Source: Synechococcus sp. NB0720_010 (GTDB taxonomy: Bacteria > Cyanobacteriota > Cyanobacteriia > PCC-6307 > Cyanobiaceae). From it: a stretch of DNA of 64,000 nt. A program made the position numbers and the translations under genes. The DNA is taken from assembly GCF_023078835.1 (NCBI RefSeq), contig NZ_CP090898.1, positions 310,001 through 374,000 of the forward strand, in the 5' to 3' direction. The notes below the pieces were generated by a model that saw only the letters and a list, made by a program, of their open reading frames with translations, was not told where the DNA came from and did no database searches. Positions 19,101-27,569 of this stretch are shown piece after piece; the first letter of the stretch is position 1, and each line of letters opens with the position of its first letter.

Positions 19101-19888
19101 CCGATGAATCGGCTGAGGAGAACCCGCTCGCGCAAGCCGCGCAAAGGGATGGTCATGCCTGGCGGGTCTATGGCTCAGCCCCTGGGGCCTATGGAGCGGG
19201 CCTTCAAGGTCTGATCGACAGTGGTGACTGGGAGGGGCGTGGTGATCTGGCCGAGGCCTACCTGAATTGGGGCAGCTGGCGCTACGAGGGTGATGGCACT
19301 GGTGCCCTGCGCATTGCCTCCGACCGGGATGGTTTTCAGCAGCGCCTCTCGTCAGTCCAGGTCGTGCTGCAAAACCAGGACAACCGTGAGCATGACCTTC
19401 TGGATTCCGATGACTATTACCAGTTCCAGGGCGGGCTGAGTGCTGCGGTCGAGTCCGTTCGTGGTGTCGCACCAGCGGTTTGGTTCGGGGACCATTCACG
19501 CCATCAGCGGCCCCGCATCCACCGCCTGGAGAAGGAGTTCGACAAGGTGCTCCGCTCCCGCGTTCTCAATCCGCGCTGGATTGAAGGCATGCAACAGCAC
19601 GGCTACAAGGGTGGCTTCGAGATGGCCGCCAGCCTCGATTACCTCTTCGCCTACGACGCGAGCACCGGTCGGGTTCCCGACTGGAGCTACGGCTCAATCT
19701 GCCAGCAGTGGCTTGAATCTCCCGAGGTTTTGGAGTTCCTGAAAACCCACAACCCTTGGGCCCTACGGGACATGGGCGAACGCCTGCTTGAGGCCCATCA
19801 CCGCGGGCTCTGGAGCGGGGCACAAAAAAACCAGCTCGCGCATCTGCGTGAGCTGGTCTTGAATGCGGAGGCGCTGATCGAGGGTTAG
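16199..19888 (+). CDS. cobN: Cobaltochelatase subunit CobN
   Basis: A protein of about 1229 residues of the CobN/ChlH family, the large subunit of the aerobic ATP-dependent cobaltochelatase that inserts cobalt into hydrogenobyrinate diamide. The CobN signature is clear ([20 protein letters not shown]), with [20 protein letters not shown] and [20 protein letters not shown]. These fit CobN rather than ChlH, which is longer. In cyanobacteria CobN is thought to borrow ChlI/ChlD-like ATPases; none is in this window. An in-frame GTG at 16175 is an alternative start; the ATG at 16199 has GGAG 4 bases upstream. Its stop overlaps the convergent gene at 19885 by 4 bases. No B12 riboswitch is visible upstream. 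Confidence 0.9.
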   Translation: [1229 protein letters not shown]

Positions 19889-20418
19889 AGGTCCTTGACC
19901 CAGCCCTTGAAGGCACCAATGTCCCCGGGCTTCGCCGTGCTCGTCGGGCTGGTGGGCTGTGCTTCGGCCTGCTGAGCTTTCTCTTGCTGCTTCTGGGCGT
20001 TGATGGCGGCAGGGCCACCGGGGACGTTCACGCCGACGGAGGAACCACGCTTGCGCTCGTCCAGCTCGGCCTGGCTCATCGGCTCGCAGAACGTCTTCTT
20101 GACTTCCTTCGGGATGCCACCCGTCAGATCGGTCTGCACCTCAGGTTTTTTCGGGTCACCAAGCCCATCAGATTTGATGACACGACGGGCCGTCATCGAG
20201 GCGACCTCGTCAACGATTTCCTTGCTCCCAGGGCTGGCAGCGGTGCCGGGGAAGGTGCGACGGATCGTGTTCGACTGACGCATGAAGTCGACATTCCCCA
20301 TGCTGCTGGAGGAATCGGCGTCGAGGAAGAACGCTTCCTCCTTCTTCTTCGCTGGCTCCCGCTTGGTCAGGGGAGACTGCGACTGGTTATTGCCGAGCAG
20401 GCGATCAAACAGGCCCAT
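19885..20418 (-). CDS. Hypothetical protein with low-complexity C-terminus
   Basis: A 177-residue soluble, charged protein of unknown function. It begins MGLFDRLLGN, a short amphipathic helix that could touch a membrane, followed by a Lys/Ser-rich stretch. The middle (about 40-125, TIRRTFPGTAASPGSKEIVDE) looks conserved in style, and the C-terminus is Gln/Ala/Pro-rich, ending in GAFKGWVKDL. No domain is recognised. It is the last gene of the minus-strand run from the flavin reductase, 27 bases after the PHP gene, and its stop codon shares bases with the cobN stop. Confidence 0.75.
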   Translation of the reverse strand: MGLFDRLLGNNQSQSPLTKREPAKKKEEAFFLDADSSSSMGNVDFMRQSNTIRRTFPGTAASPGSKEIVDEVASMTARRVIKSDGLGDPKKPEVQTDLTGGIPKEVKKTFCEPMSQAELDERKRGSSVGVNVPGGPAAINAQKQQEKAQQAEAQPTSPTSTAKPGDIGAFKGWVKDL

Positions 20419-20445
20419 CGCAAGGGTTCAGGATCTCCGGAAACC

Positions 20446-21093
20446 CTAGCGGCCACAAAGCTCGAACCCATGGGTATCGGTACCGCAACTTCGCAGAAGT
20501 GCGTGTTTGGTCAGAAGTTCTGAGACCGAGTCGCACACCAACGGCGTCGGACGCCATTGCGGCTGCATGTCGTAGTCGTAGTAGGCCTCGGCCCCATCGA
20601 ACCCCAGATCTGCGGCAGCGGGGATCAATCGCTGAAACGGCAGTCGATAGCGGCCGGGGTGGGCCAGCAACGCCAATCCCCCAGCGGAATGGAGCCGGCG
20701 CCTGACCTCGCTGGCCTTCAGCGCTTCCCCGATCGGAGCTTGGCCCTGGCGATAGGGCTCCAGCGCAGGGTGTTCGGGATCAAAACCAAGACCGAGGACA
20801 TGAACAAGGCAGCCCTCCAGCAGGCAGCTGATCTCGATGCCACTCCAGAGTTGGGGCGGGCTCATCCCGCTCTCCAGCTGCTGCTCAAACCAGCGCTGGA
20901 TTGGCAAAAAAGCAGCAGTGCTGTGGTGATCGGTGACCGCCAAGTGCTCCAGGCCGATGGAGAGGGCCTGCTGGGCCAAGGCCTCAGGCGCGAGGCTGCC
21001 ATCGCTGTTTGTGGTGTGGCAGTGGAAATTCAGCCGCGTTGGGCAGCATTCAGCCGTGACGGATTGCAGGACCGGAATCAGGGGATGGCGCAC
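20446..21093 (-). CDS. PHP-domain phosphoesterase
   Basis: A 215-residue PHP-superfamily protein. The metal-binding motifs are present in order: NFHCHTTNSDGSL, AVTDHHSTAAF, GIEIS, LLAHPGRYRL and the C-terminal CGTDTHGF. Such stand-alone PHP proteins include 3',5'-nucleoside bisphosphate phosphatases and other phosphoesterases; the substrate is not determined here. It starts with GTG, whose first base is the last base of the hemJ stop (TAGTG), implying coupled translation. Confidence 0.88.
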   Translation of the reverse strand: MRHPLIPVLQSVTAECCPTRLNFHCHTTNSDGSLAPEALAQQALSIGLEHLAVTDHHSTAAFLPIQRWFEQQLESGMSPPQLWSGIEISCLLEGCLVHVLGLGFDPEHPALEPYRQGQAPIGEALKASEVRRRLHSAGGLALLAHPGRYRLPFQRLIPAAADLGFDGAEAYYDYDMQPQWRPTPLVCDSVSELLTKHALLRSCGTDTHGFELCGR

Positions 21094-21683
21094 TAGCTAG
21101 CTGCGGCGGCTTCCTTCTCGGCCCGGAGGCGGCGCCAGCGGGCATAGAACTGAATCGAGGCGGCCATGAAGACCACCAGGGCCACGATGAACCAGGTGGC
21201 GGCTCCGGTTGGGAACTGGTTCTTGAAGACCACCAGCATCACAACGATCACCAACAGCAAGGTCGGCAGCTCATTGAGGGCCCGCAGTTGTTTGGGACTC
21301 CAGCCGCAGCTCCCCTGTTGCAGCTGCCCCATCAGGCGATAACAAAAGAAGTGATAGGCCAGCAGGGCCGCGACAAAGGCCAACTTGGCGTGCATCCATC
21401 CCTGCTGAAGCCAGGCAGGGTTGGCCACCAACAGGCCAATCGCCATCGAGACAGCCACCACCATTCCCGGTGTGGTGATGATGTTGGCCAGACGCTTTTC
21501 CATCAGCCCGTACTGGGCCTGGAACGCATCCTTGAGGGCAGGCTCGAGCTCCTCGGCCTCCCGGTGATAGATGAACAGCCTGACGAGATAAAAGAGTCCG
21601 GCGAACCAGACCACCACGCCGACGATGTGGAGGGTCTTGAACCAGAGGTAAGCCTCAGGAGGAAGGGCCGCCAGGGTGATCAC
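21093..21683 (-). CDS. hemJ: Protoporphyrinogen oxidase HemJ
   Basis: A 196-residue integral membrane protein of the HemJ family (formerly UPF0093), which oxidises protoporphyrinogen IX to protoporphyrin IX for heme and chlorophyll. Typical marks are an N-terminal helix with the conserved histidine (FKTLHIVGVVVWFAGLFYLV), then FIYHREAEE, the conserved MEKRLANIITTPGMV and WMHAKLAFVAALLAYH. About five membrane helices are visible. It lies 26 bases after the photolyase gene and is coupled to the PHP gene, so a tetrapyrrole gene is embedded in a DNA-repair transcript. Confidence 0.92.
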   Translation of the reverse strand: MITLAALPPEAYLWFKTLHIVGVVVWFAGLFYLVRLFIYHREAEELEPALKDAFQAQYGLMEKRLANIITTPGMVVAVSMAIGLLVANPAWLQQGWMHAKLAFVAALLAYHFFCYRLMGQLQQGSCGWSPKQLRALNELPTLLLVIVVMLVVFKNQFPTGAATWFIVALVVFMAASIQFYARWRRLRAEKEAAAAS

Positions 21684-21709
21684 AGGCCGGAGCCGAACTG
21701 GGCAACAAG

Positions 21710-23233
21710 TTAGGCGCCACCACTGGCCGCCAGGGCGCGATGGTTGGCCGCGGTGCTGCGGATCGCAGCCAGCTCCTCCTCCGGAAGCTTGCTGAGCTGC
21801 TTCATCACCAATCCCATCCTGTGGTTACGCCTGAGTTCAGGTTCATGGCGTGCCAAAAAATCCCAATAGAGGCTATTGAAGGGGCAGGCCTTGGGACCAG
21901 TGCGCTGTTTGACGTCGTAGGAGCAGCCTTTGCAGTAGTTGCTCATGCGCTTGATGTAGTTGCCGCTGGCCGCATAGGGCTTGCTGGCCAGGCGACCGCC
22001 ATCGGCAAAGACCCCCATGCCGAGCACGTTGGTGAGCATCACCCAATCGAACCCGTCGATGAACATCCGGTGGAACCAGGCCGTTAAGGCTTGGGGATCC
22101 AAGCCGGCCAGCAGGCCGTAATTCGCCAGGAGCATCAGGCGTTGGATGTGGTGGGCGTATCCACTGCTCTCGATTTCCGCAAAGACCGTGTCGAGACAAC
22201 GCATCCCGCTCCCCCCAAGCTGCTCAAACCACTGCGGCAGGGGCTCTGAAGCCCCGAAATGGTTGACCTCTGCGTACTGCTCGCCGAACCATTGATAGAG
22301 GCCGTGGGTGTACTCCCGCCAGCCCAGGATCTGACGAATCACTCCCTCGAGTCCCGCCAGGGGCACCTGCCGCTCAAGGCCCTCCCGCTCCAGCCGCTGA
22401 ATGACCTCCAGGGGATGGAGCAGTCCCAGATTCAGGTAAGGGGAGAGCAGTGCATGCCACAGGGTGGGCTCACCGCTGACCATGGCGTCCTGAAAAGGAC
22501 CAAAGCCTGAGAGGCGGGTCTGAGTGAAGTGATCCAGGACCTGCAGGGCCTGGTCACGATTGACCGCCCAGCGAAAGGGTTGGGTCTCCCCTGGCAAGCC
22601 ATGGCGCTGCTGCAGCCCCTCAACCTTCTCGATGACGGCCCTGGTCACGGCATCAGGCTCGAACCAGAGTGGGGCTGGACCGCTCAGACCTTTCGTTGGG
22701 GGCTTGCGGTTCTCCTGGTCGTAATTCCACTGGCCGCCAAGGGGTGAATCGGCGGTCTCCATCAGAACGCCAAAACGCTTGCGCCCTTCGCGGTAGAAGA
22801 GCTCCATACGCAGTTGCTTGTAGCGCCCTGCCCAAGCCGCAAAGTCTTCCCGGCTCCAGAGGAAGGCATTGCTTTGCATCCAGTGGATGGGAATGGGCAA
22901 TGACAACCGCTCAATGGAGCGGCGAAAACCGCGATCCACCGGCTCCATCAGCCGCAGTTCCTGGATCCCCTGCTCTTGGATCCAGGCCAAGAGTGCGCTG
23001 CTGAACGTCTCCGTCTGGATGTAGTCCACAGTCCAGCCCTGGTCGCGGAGGTCGGCGGCGAAGTGGCGCATGGCACTCCACACCAGAACCATTTTTTGAG
23101 CGTGATACGCCCGTTGCTCCAGGACCGAACTGCTCTCCAGCAGCAACACCCGGCAGTCCTCAGGCCTGGCACTGGCCAGAGCTGACTGATCAGGGTTGAG
23201 CTGATCACCCAACACCCAGATGCCGATGCTCAT
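21710..23233 (-). CDS. Iron-sulfur photolyase/cryptochrome (FeS-BCP, PhrB type)
   Basis: A 507-residue protein of the prokaryotic (6-4) photolyase/FeS bacterial cryptochrome group. It begins IGIWVLGDQLNPDQSAL and shows the FAD-binding helical half, including GWREYTHGLYQW and ANYGLLAGLDP. Four cysteines fall at residues 346, 434, 437 and 450 (in GMRCLDTVF, YCKGCSYD and KACPF). The spacings 88, 3 and 13 equal those I recall for the [4Fe-4S] ligands of Agrobacterium PhrB, so an iron-sulfur cluster is very likely. It should repair (6-4) photoproducts in light or sense blue light. Its start overlaps the 98-residue exported gene by 4 bases, in a run that begins with flavin reductase and uvrC. Confidence 0.9.
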   Translation of the reverse strand: MSIGIWVLGDQLNPDQSALASARPEDCRVLLLESSSVLEQRAYHAQKMVLVWSAMRHFAADLRDQGWTVDYIQTETFSSALLAWIQEQGIQELRLMEPVDRGFRRSIERLSLPIPIHWMQSNAFLWSREDFAAWAGRYKQLRMELFYREGRKRFGVLMETADSPLGGQWNYDQENRKPPTKGLSGPAPLWFEPDAVTRAVIEKVEGLQQRHGLPGETQPFRWAVNRDQALQVLDHFTQTRLSGFGPFQDAMVSGEPTLWHALLSPYLNLGLLHPLEVIQRLEREGLERQVPLAGLEGVIRQILGWREYTHGLYQWFGEQYAEVNHFGASEPLPQWFEQLGGSGMRCLDTVFAEIESSGYAHHIQRLMLLANYGLLAGLDPQALTAWFHRMFIDGFDWVMLTNVLGMGVFADGGRLASKPYAASGNYIKRMSNYCKGCSYDVKQRTGPKACPFNSLYWDFLARHEPELRRNHRMGLVMKQLSKLPEEELAAIRSTAANHRALAASGGA

Positions 23234-23526
23234 GCAGGCTCCCCAGCCAAGCGGCAGGCCTTGGTGGCCACGGCCTGGGCATAGCCGCGTTCGACCAGTC
23301 CCGCCGCCGGCGAAAGCTGACCGTTGCGGCAGTCGATCACGATCCGCTCACGGTGGCCCCGCTGATCGCTGATGCGCATCCTCAGCTGGAAGTGATGTTT
23401 GGCGCTGCGGCTTATCTCGTCGGCGCAGATGGGGCCAATGCACAACCCGGGCGCAGCCCAGGCCGCTGCGGGAGCCAGCAACAGCATGGCAATGATCGAA
23501 GCCAGGATCCAACGCAAGGGCTTCAC
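23230..23526 (-). CDS. Small exported protein with four cysteines
   Basis: A 98-residue protein with a clear signal peptide ([20 protein letters not shown], cleavage near AWA-A). The mature part of about 74 residues has four cysteines (LCIGPIC, IDCRNG, KACRLAG), consistent with two disulfides in the periplasm or thylakoid lumen. No domain is recognised. It overlaps uvrC upstream and the photolyase downstream by 4 bases each, so it is firmly inside the repair transcript even though an exported protein cannot act on DNA. Function unknown. Confidence 0.8.
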   Translation of the reverse strand: MKPLRWILASIIAMLLLAPAAAWAAPGLCIGPICADEISRSAKHHFQLRMRISDQRGHRERIVIDCRNGQLSPAAGLVERGYAQAVATKACRLAGEPA

Positions 23527-25571
23527 CCAGCCAGCTCCAACGGTCGATCATTCTCGAGGTCAACCGCGTCCTCCTGGGGCTGGCCCGCGCCAACCTCATC
23601 GCCGCCAGGGTGGAAGTGGTCCCAGATCACCTTGGCGAGTCCAGCCCCCATTCCTGGAGCTGCCGCCAGGGCCTCGGGGCTGGCGAGCTGAATCGCGTCG
23701 ATGGAGCGGAAATGGGCCAGCAACTCCTTGATCCGCTTGGGTCCAAGGCCAGGGATGTCTGAGAGACGGGAGCGCTTCATCCGCTCACCCCGCTGCTGAC
23801 GGTGGAAGCTGACGGCGAAACGGTGGGCTTCGTCGCGAAGCCGCCGTAGGAGCTGAACGCCGAGCTGCTCCGGTTCGCTCTCCAACGGCTCCTTTACACC
23901 GGGAATGAAGACCTCTTCGCGTTGTTTGGCCAGGGAACAGACAACGAGATCCTCATCGAGGTTGAGCTCCCGTAGGGCCTCCATCACCGCAGAGAGTTGA
24001 CCCTTGCCGCCGTCGATCATCACCACGTCCGGCCAGTCATTGAGCCCGCCCGTGTGAAGCGCTGAGCCTGCCGATCGCCGCAGTTCCTTGAGATCGGCAC
24101 CGGCAGCCTTGGCCTGGGCCCAGCGGCGGAAGCGACGCCGCATGATCTCGGCCATGGCCATGAAGTCATCGGAATGACCGGAGCGGATCGAGCTGCTCTG
24201 GATCTTGTATTTGCGGTAGTGCTGCTTGGCCGGCAAGCCATCGATAAACACCACCTGCGATGCCACCGCATCGCTGCCCTGGATATGGCTGATGTCATAC
24301 CCCTCGATCCGGCGGGGAGGGGTGTTCAGCTCCAGCAGCTGCGCCAGATCCTCGGTGGCGAGGAGGTTTTGTTCGCTGGCGCGGCGGGCCCGTTCCAGTT
24401 CGTAGTTGGCGTTGCGTTCGACCAACTCGATCAGGTCGGCCTTTTGGGCCCGTTGGGGCACGGACAGACGCACCTTGCGGCCACGAAGCTCTGAGAGCCA
24501 GTCCTCAAGCAACTGCTGTTGGGGCAAGGGGGCCTGGAGCAGGAGTTCGGGTGGAATCTCAACCCCTTCGACCTGGCTGTAGTGCTCCTCGATCACGGTC
24601 TGCAGGATCCGCCCCATGGCAGCGCGACGCGATTCCGAAGGGGGCAGGTCGCCTCCCGCCCCCTCCTCCGCTGAAGGCATGCCAAGGGCATCGGCGGTGA
24701 AGCCAAGCCGGCCGACGAGCTTTCCGGCCCGCATTTGAAACAGCTGCACTGCCGCCACCCGCTCGTCGGCAGCCATGGCCAAGACATCGCGTGAGATCGA
24801 GCTATCGCCAAGGCTCATCTTCTGATCCGCCGTCAGCGTGTCGATGCCCTGGAGCTGATCGCGCACCCGGGCAGCACTCTCAAAATCCAGGCGCTCGGCG
24901 TAGCGCTCCATTTGCTCATGGAGCAGGTCCAGCAGCTCTTCATTGCGTCCCTGGAAGACCATCGCCACCTGCCTCAAGGTGCGGTGGTAGTCCTCGGAGC
25001 TGATCTTTTGTTGGCAGACCCCAGGGCAGCGGCCGATGTCGTAATTCAGACAGGTCCGATCCCGATGGAGAGGCTGGGGGCGCTGACGCAGGGGAAAGAC
25101 CCGTTTGACCAAGCCCAGGGTGCGCCGCAACAGGCCAACATCCACATAGGGCCCATAAAAACGATCCAGGGGTGAGCGGAAGCGCCGCCTGCGGGTGATG
25201 AAGATGCGCGGGTAGGCCTCGCTCCAGGTGATGCAGAGGTAGGGATATTTCTTGTCGTCCTTCAGCAGCACGTTGAAGTGCGGCTGGTGGTTCTTGATCA
25301 GGTTCGCCTCAAGGGCGAGGGCCTCTGCCTCGCTGTCGGTGACGATGAACTCGATCTCACAGACCTGCCTCACCATCAGGGCGATGCGCGGGGAGTGGCC
25401 ATGGCCACTCCCGCTTTGGAAGTAACTGCGGACCCGGTTGCGCAGCACCTTGGCTTTTCCGATGTAAAGGATTCGGTCCTCCGCATCCCGCATCAAATAA
25501 CAACCAGGCTCAGTCGGTACCTCCTTGAGGCGAGCCTTGAGCCGAGCTGGGTCCTGCAGCAGAGACTTCAA
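23523..25571 (-). CDS. uvrC: Excinuclease ABC subunit C
   Basis: A 682-residue UvrC, which makes the 3' and 5' incisions in nucleotide excision repair. Domains in order: GIY-YIG nuclease ([20 protein letters not shown], about residues 18-95), a cysteine region ([20 protein letters not shown]), the UVR motif (about 205-240), the RNase H-like second nuclease ([18 protein letters not shown] and [13 protein letters not shown]) and tandem helix-hairpin-helix motifs ([18 protein letters not shown]). Length is slightly over the usual. The start overlaps the flavin reductase gene by 4 bases and the end overlaps the small exported gene by 4. Confidence 0.95.
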   Translation of the reverse strand: MKSLLQDPARLKARLKEVPTEPGCYLMRDAEDRILYIGKAKVLRNRVRSYFQSGSGHGHSPRIALMVRQVCEIEFIVTDSEAEALALEANLIKNHQPHFNVLLKDDKKYPYLCITWSEAYPRIFITRRRRFRSPLDRFYGPYVDVGLLRRTLGLVKRVFPLRQRPQPLHRDRTCLNYDIGRCPGVCQQKISSEDYHRTLRQVAMVFQGRNEELLDLLHEQMERYAERLDFESAARVRDQLQGIDTLTADQKMSLGDSSISRDVLAMAADERVAAVQLFQMRAGKLVGRLGFTADALGMPSAEEGAGGDLPPSESRRAAMGRILQTVIEEHYSQVEGVEIPPELLLQAPLPQQQLLEDWLSELRGRKVRLSVPQRAQKADLIELVERNANYELERARRASEQNLLATEDLAQLLELNTPPRRIEGYDISHIQGSDAVASQVVFIDGLPAKQHYRKYKIQSSSIRSGHSDDFMAMAEIMRRRFRRWAQAKAAGADLKELRRSAGSALHTGGLNDWPDVVMIDGGKGQLSAVMEALRELNLDEDLVVCSLAKQREEVFIPGVKEPLESEPEQLGVQLLRRLRDEAHRFAVSFHRQQRGERMKRSRLSDIPGLGPKRIKELLAHFRSIDAIQLASPEALAAAPGMGAGLAKVIWDHFHPGGDEVGAGQPQEDAVDLENDRPLELAG

Positions 25572-26050
25572 CCGCCGTACTGCCAGCCGGTGCTGCTGAG
25601 TTCGAGGGCCGCGCCATCGCGGTGAAGAACGGCACTCTTGACCTCACCGACAAACACGGTGTGATCGCCATGGGCGACCTGGCCGATGAGCTCACACTCG
25701 ACTCCACCGAGGGCGTCGTTGAGGATCGGCAGGCCCAGTTCGCCGAGGCTGAAGGGAGCCGCGTCAAAACGGCCACCGACGCCCTTCTGGGGTTTGAAGA
25801 AGACGGCAGCTAAATCCTTCTGGTCGGCCGCGAGGACGTTCAACGAGAAGCGCTTGGTGCGCTGAATCATCCCGTTACTGGTGCTGTCGGAGCGGACGGC
25901 CATGACCACCAGCGGCGGCTCGAACGAGCCCTGGGTCACCCAGCTGGCGGTGAAGCCGTTGACCTCTTCCCCTTCAGCCACACCACAGATGAAGACCCCG
26001 TGGGGAATCTTGCGAAGCAAGGTCTTCTTGGCGTCGGCGTTCAGTGCCAT
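25568..26050 (-). CDS. Flavin reductase family protein (FMN-binding split barrel)
   Basis: A 160-residue flavin reductase-like protein. Family marks are [58 protein letters not shown] and the C-terminal [11 protein letters not shown]. In cyanobacteria related modules form the C-terminal part of flavodiiron proteins; this one stands alone. It probably binds FMN and passes electrons to flavin. It is the first gene of a run continuing into uvrC (4-base overlap), then the FAD photolyase. Confidence 0.88.
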   Translation of the reverse strand: MALNADAKKTLLRKIPHGVFICGVAEGEEVNGFTASWVTQGSFEPPLVVMAVRSDSTSNGMIQRTKRFSLNVLAADQKDLAAVFFKPQKGVGGRFDAAPFSLGELGLPILNDALGGVECELIGQVAHGDHTVFVGEVKSAVLHRDGAALELSSTGWQYGG

Positions 26051-26133
26051 GGATCAGGCCCTCAGAGCCCAAACTCTAGGAACAGCAGGGCCTTTGCGGG
26101 TCTGAGCGAGCCTTCTCTTTCTAGGATCGACGG

Positions 26134-26610
26134 ATGAAAGTCCTGTACCCCGGCAGCTTCGACCCCCTGACCCTTGGGCATCTGGATGTGATCGAACGGG
26201 GTTCCCATCTGTTCGATGGCCTGGTGGTTGCCGTGCTGCGCAACCCGGGTAAAAACCCTTGCTTCAGCGTTGAGCAGCGGATCGAGCAGATCCGTGGAGC
26301 GACGGGTCATCTCCAGCGGATCGAAGTGGCGGCATTCGATGGGCTCACGGTTGAATTCGCCGAGCGCTGTGGTGCTGGCGTGATTCTGCGGGGTCTGAGG
26401 GCGTTGAGCGACTTCGAATACGAACTGCAGATCGCGCATACCAATAAAAGTCTGGCTCCGAAGCTGGAGACGCTGTTTCTCGCAACGGCAACGGCCCACA
26501 GCTTTCTCAGCAGCTCGGTCGTCAAGGAGGTGGCCCGTTTCGGCGGACCGGTTGGTCACATGGTCCCCACAGGAGTGGCAGAAGATCTGGCGAGGCTTTT
26601 TAATCAGTAG
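26134..26610 (+). CDS. coaD: Phosphopantetheine adenylyltransferase
   Basis: A 158-residue CoaD, catalysing the penultimate step of coenzyme A synthesis. The nucleotidyltransferase motif is at the start ([20 protein letters not shown]), followed by [38 protein letters not shown] and [12 protein letters not shown]. Length is standard. TAGGAT at about 26121-26126 could be part of a -10 box in the 83-base divergent region shared with the flavin reductase gene. The coiled-coil gene follows 20 bases downstream. Confidence 0.95.
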   Translation: MKVLYPGSFDPLTLGHLDVIERGSHLFDGLVVAVLRNPGKNPCFSVEQRIEQIRGATGHLQRIEVAAFDGLTVEFAERCGAGVILRGLRALSDFEYELQIAHTNKSLAPKLETLFLATATAHSFLSSSVVKEVARFGGPVGHMVPTGVAEDLARLFNQ

Positions 26611-26630
26611 TCCCTCCACGCACCCCGCTG

Positions 26631-27569
26631 ATGTCTGAGACGCAGCTGACCTCCGTGCTCGACCAGCTGGATCAACTGGAGGAAGTCGTTCTCGACGGCA
26701 CCCGGGTTCCCTTCAGTGGCGGGCGTTTGGTCAACGAGCAGGACGCCATCGAATTGATGGATGCCGTGCGGGATGCTCTGCCCGGTCAGTTGGTCAAAGC
26801 CGACGAACTGGTGGCCAAAAAGGATGAGTTCATCCAGCAGGCCCGCCAAAAGGCGGACGACATCGTCGCCCAGGCCAAGCAGCAGCGGGATCAGCTGATT
26901 AATAGCCAGTCGATCCGCAGTGAAGCCGAGCGGCAGGTGGCGGAATTGCGCGACCAAGCCCGCCAGCAGTGCGAGCAGATGATCGCCCAGGCCCGGCAAC
27001 AGGTCGCCAAGACAGAACAGGAGCATCAAGCCAGGCTGGCTCAGCTGGAGCAACAGTTCAGCCAGCGCCGTCAGCAACTCGAACAGGAAGGGCTGCAACG
27101 CCGCCAGCAGCTTGATCAAGAAGCGATCGAGCTCAAGCGACAGCTCAGCGAGCAACACGAGGCAGCACGGAAGCAGAGCCTCACGGAACTTGAGAAGGTT
27201 CGTGTTGAGGCCCTTCGTCTGCAGCAGAGCAGCCAGGCTGAAGCCGAGCGGGTGCAGGGCGATGCTCTGCAGTTCCGCCAGCAAACCCAGCAGCAGTGTG
27301 AGGCCCTCATCGCCCGCAGCCGCCAAGAAGCCAGCACGATCCAAGAAGGGGCGAACCGCTATGCGGAACAAGTCCTCGGTGAACTCGAGGATCGTCTGCG
27401 GGAGATGGGGCAGGTGGTTGTGGCTGGCAAGCGTGAGCTGGTGAAGCTCCAGGGTGTCAATCCAGCCTCACTGGTGCCGAACCCCGTTGCTGGTCAACAG
27501 CAGGCCGTGCCGATCAACCGCGCCCGCCGCGCCGCGGATCGCATTCGCAAGGCAGCCGGAAACCGCTAG
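26631..27569 (+). CDS. Coiled-coil protein, SepIVA/DivIVA-like
   Basis: A 312-residue protein, mostly one long coiled coil (about residues 60-265) rich in Gln, Glu, Arg and Ala. The first 60 residues form a conserved-looking domain (VLDQLDQLEEVVLDGTRV, then AIELMDAVRDALPGQLVKAD) that resembles, from memory, the N-terminus of mycobacterial SepIVA, a DivIVA-type septum protein. The C-terminus is basic (INRARRAADRIRKAAGNR). The earlier label 'ATP synthase B-like' for such proteins probably only reflects the coiled coil. SepIVA genes also sit next to coaD in actinobacteria, which supports the match. A role in division or envelope synthesis is an inference. Its TAG stop overlaps the dacB stop by 4 bases. 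Confidence 0.75.
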   Translation: MSETQLTSVLDQLDQLEEVVLDGTRVPFSGGRLVNEQDAIELMDAVRDALPGQLVKADELVAKKDEFIQQARQKADDIVAQAKQQRDQLINSQSIRSEAERQVAELRDQARQQCEQMIAQARQQVAKTEQEHQARLAQLEQQFSQRRQQLEQEGLQRRQQLDQEAIELKRQLSEQHEAARKQSLTELEKVRVEALRLQQSSQAEAERVQGDALQFRQQTQQQCEALIARSRQEASTIQEGANRYAEQVLGELEDRLREMGQVVVAGKRELVKLQGVNPASLVPNPVAGQQQAVPINRARRAADRIRKAAGNR

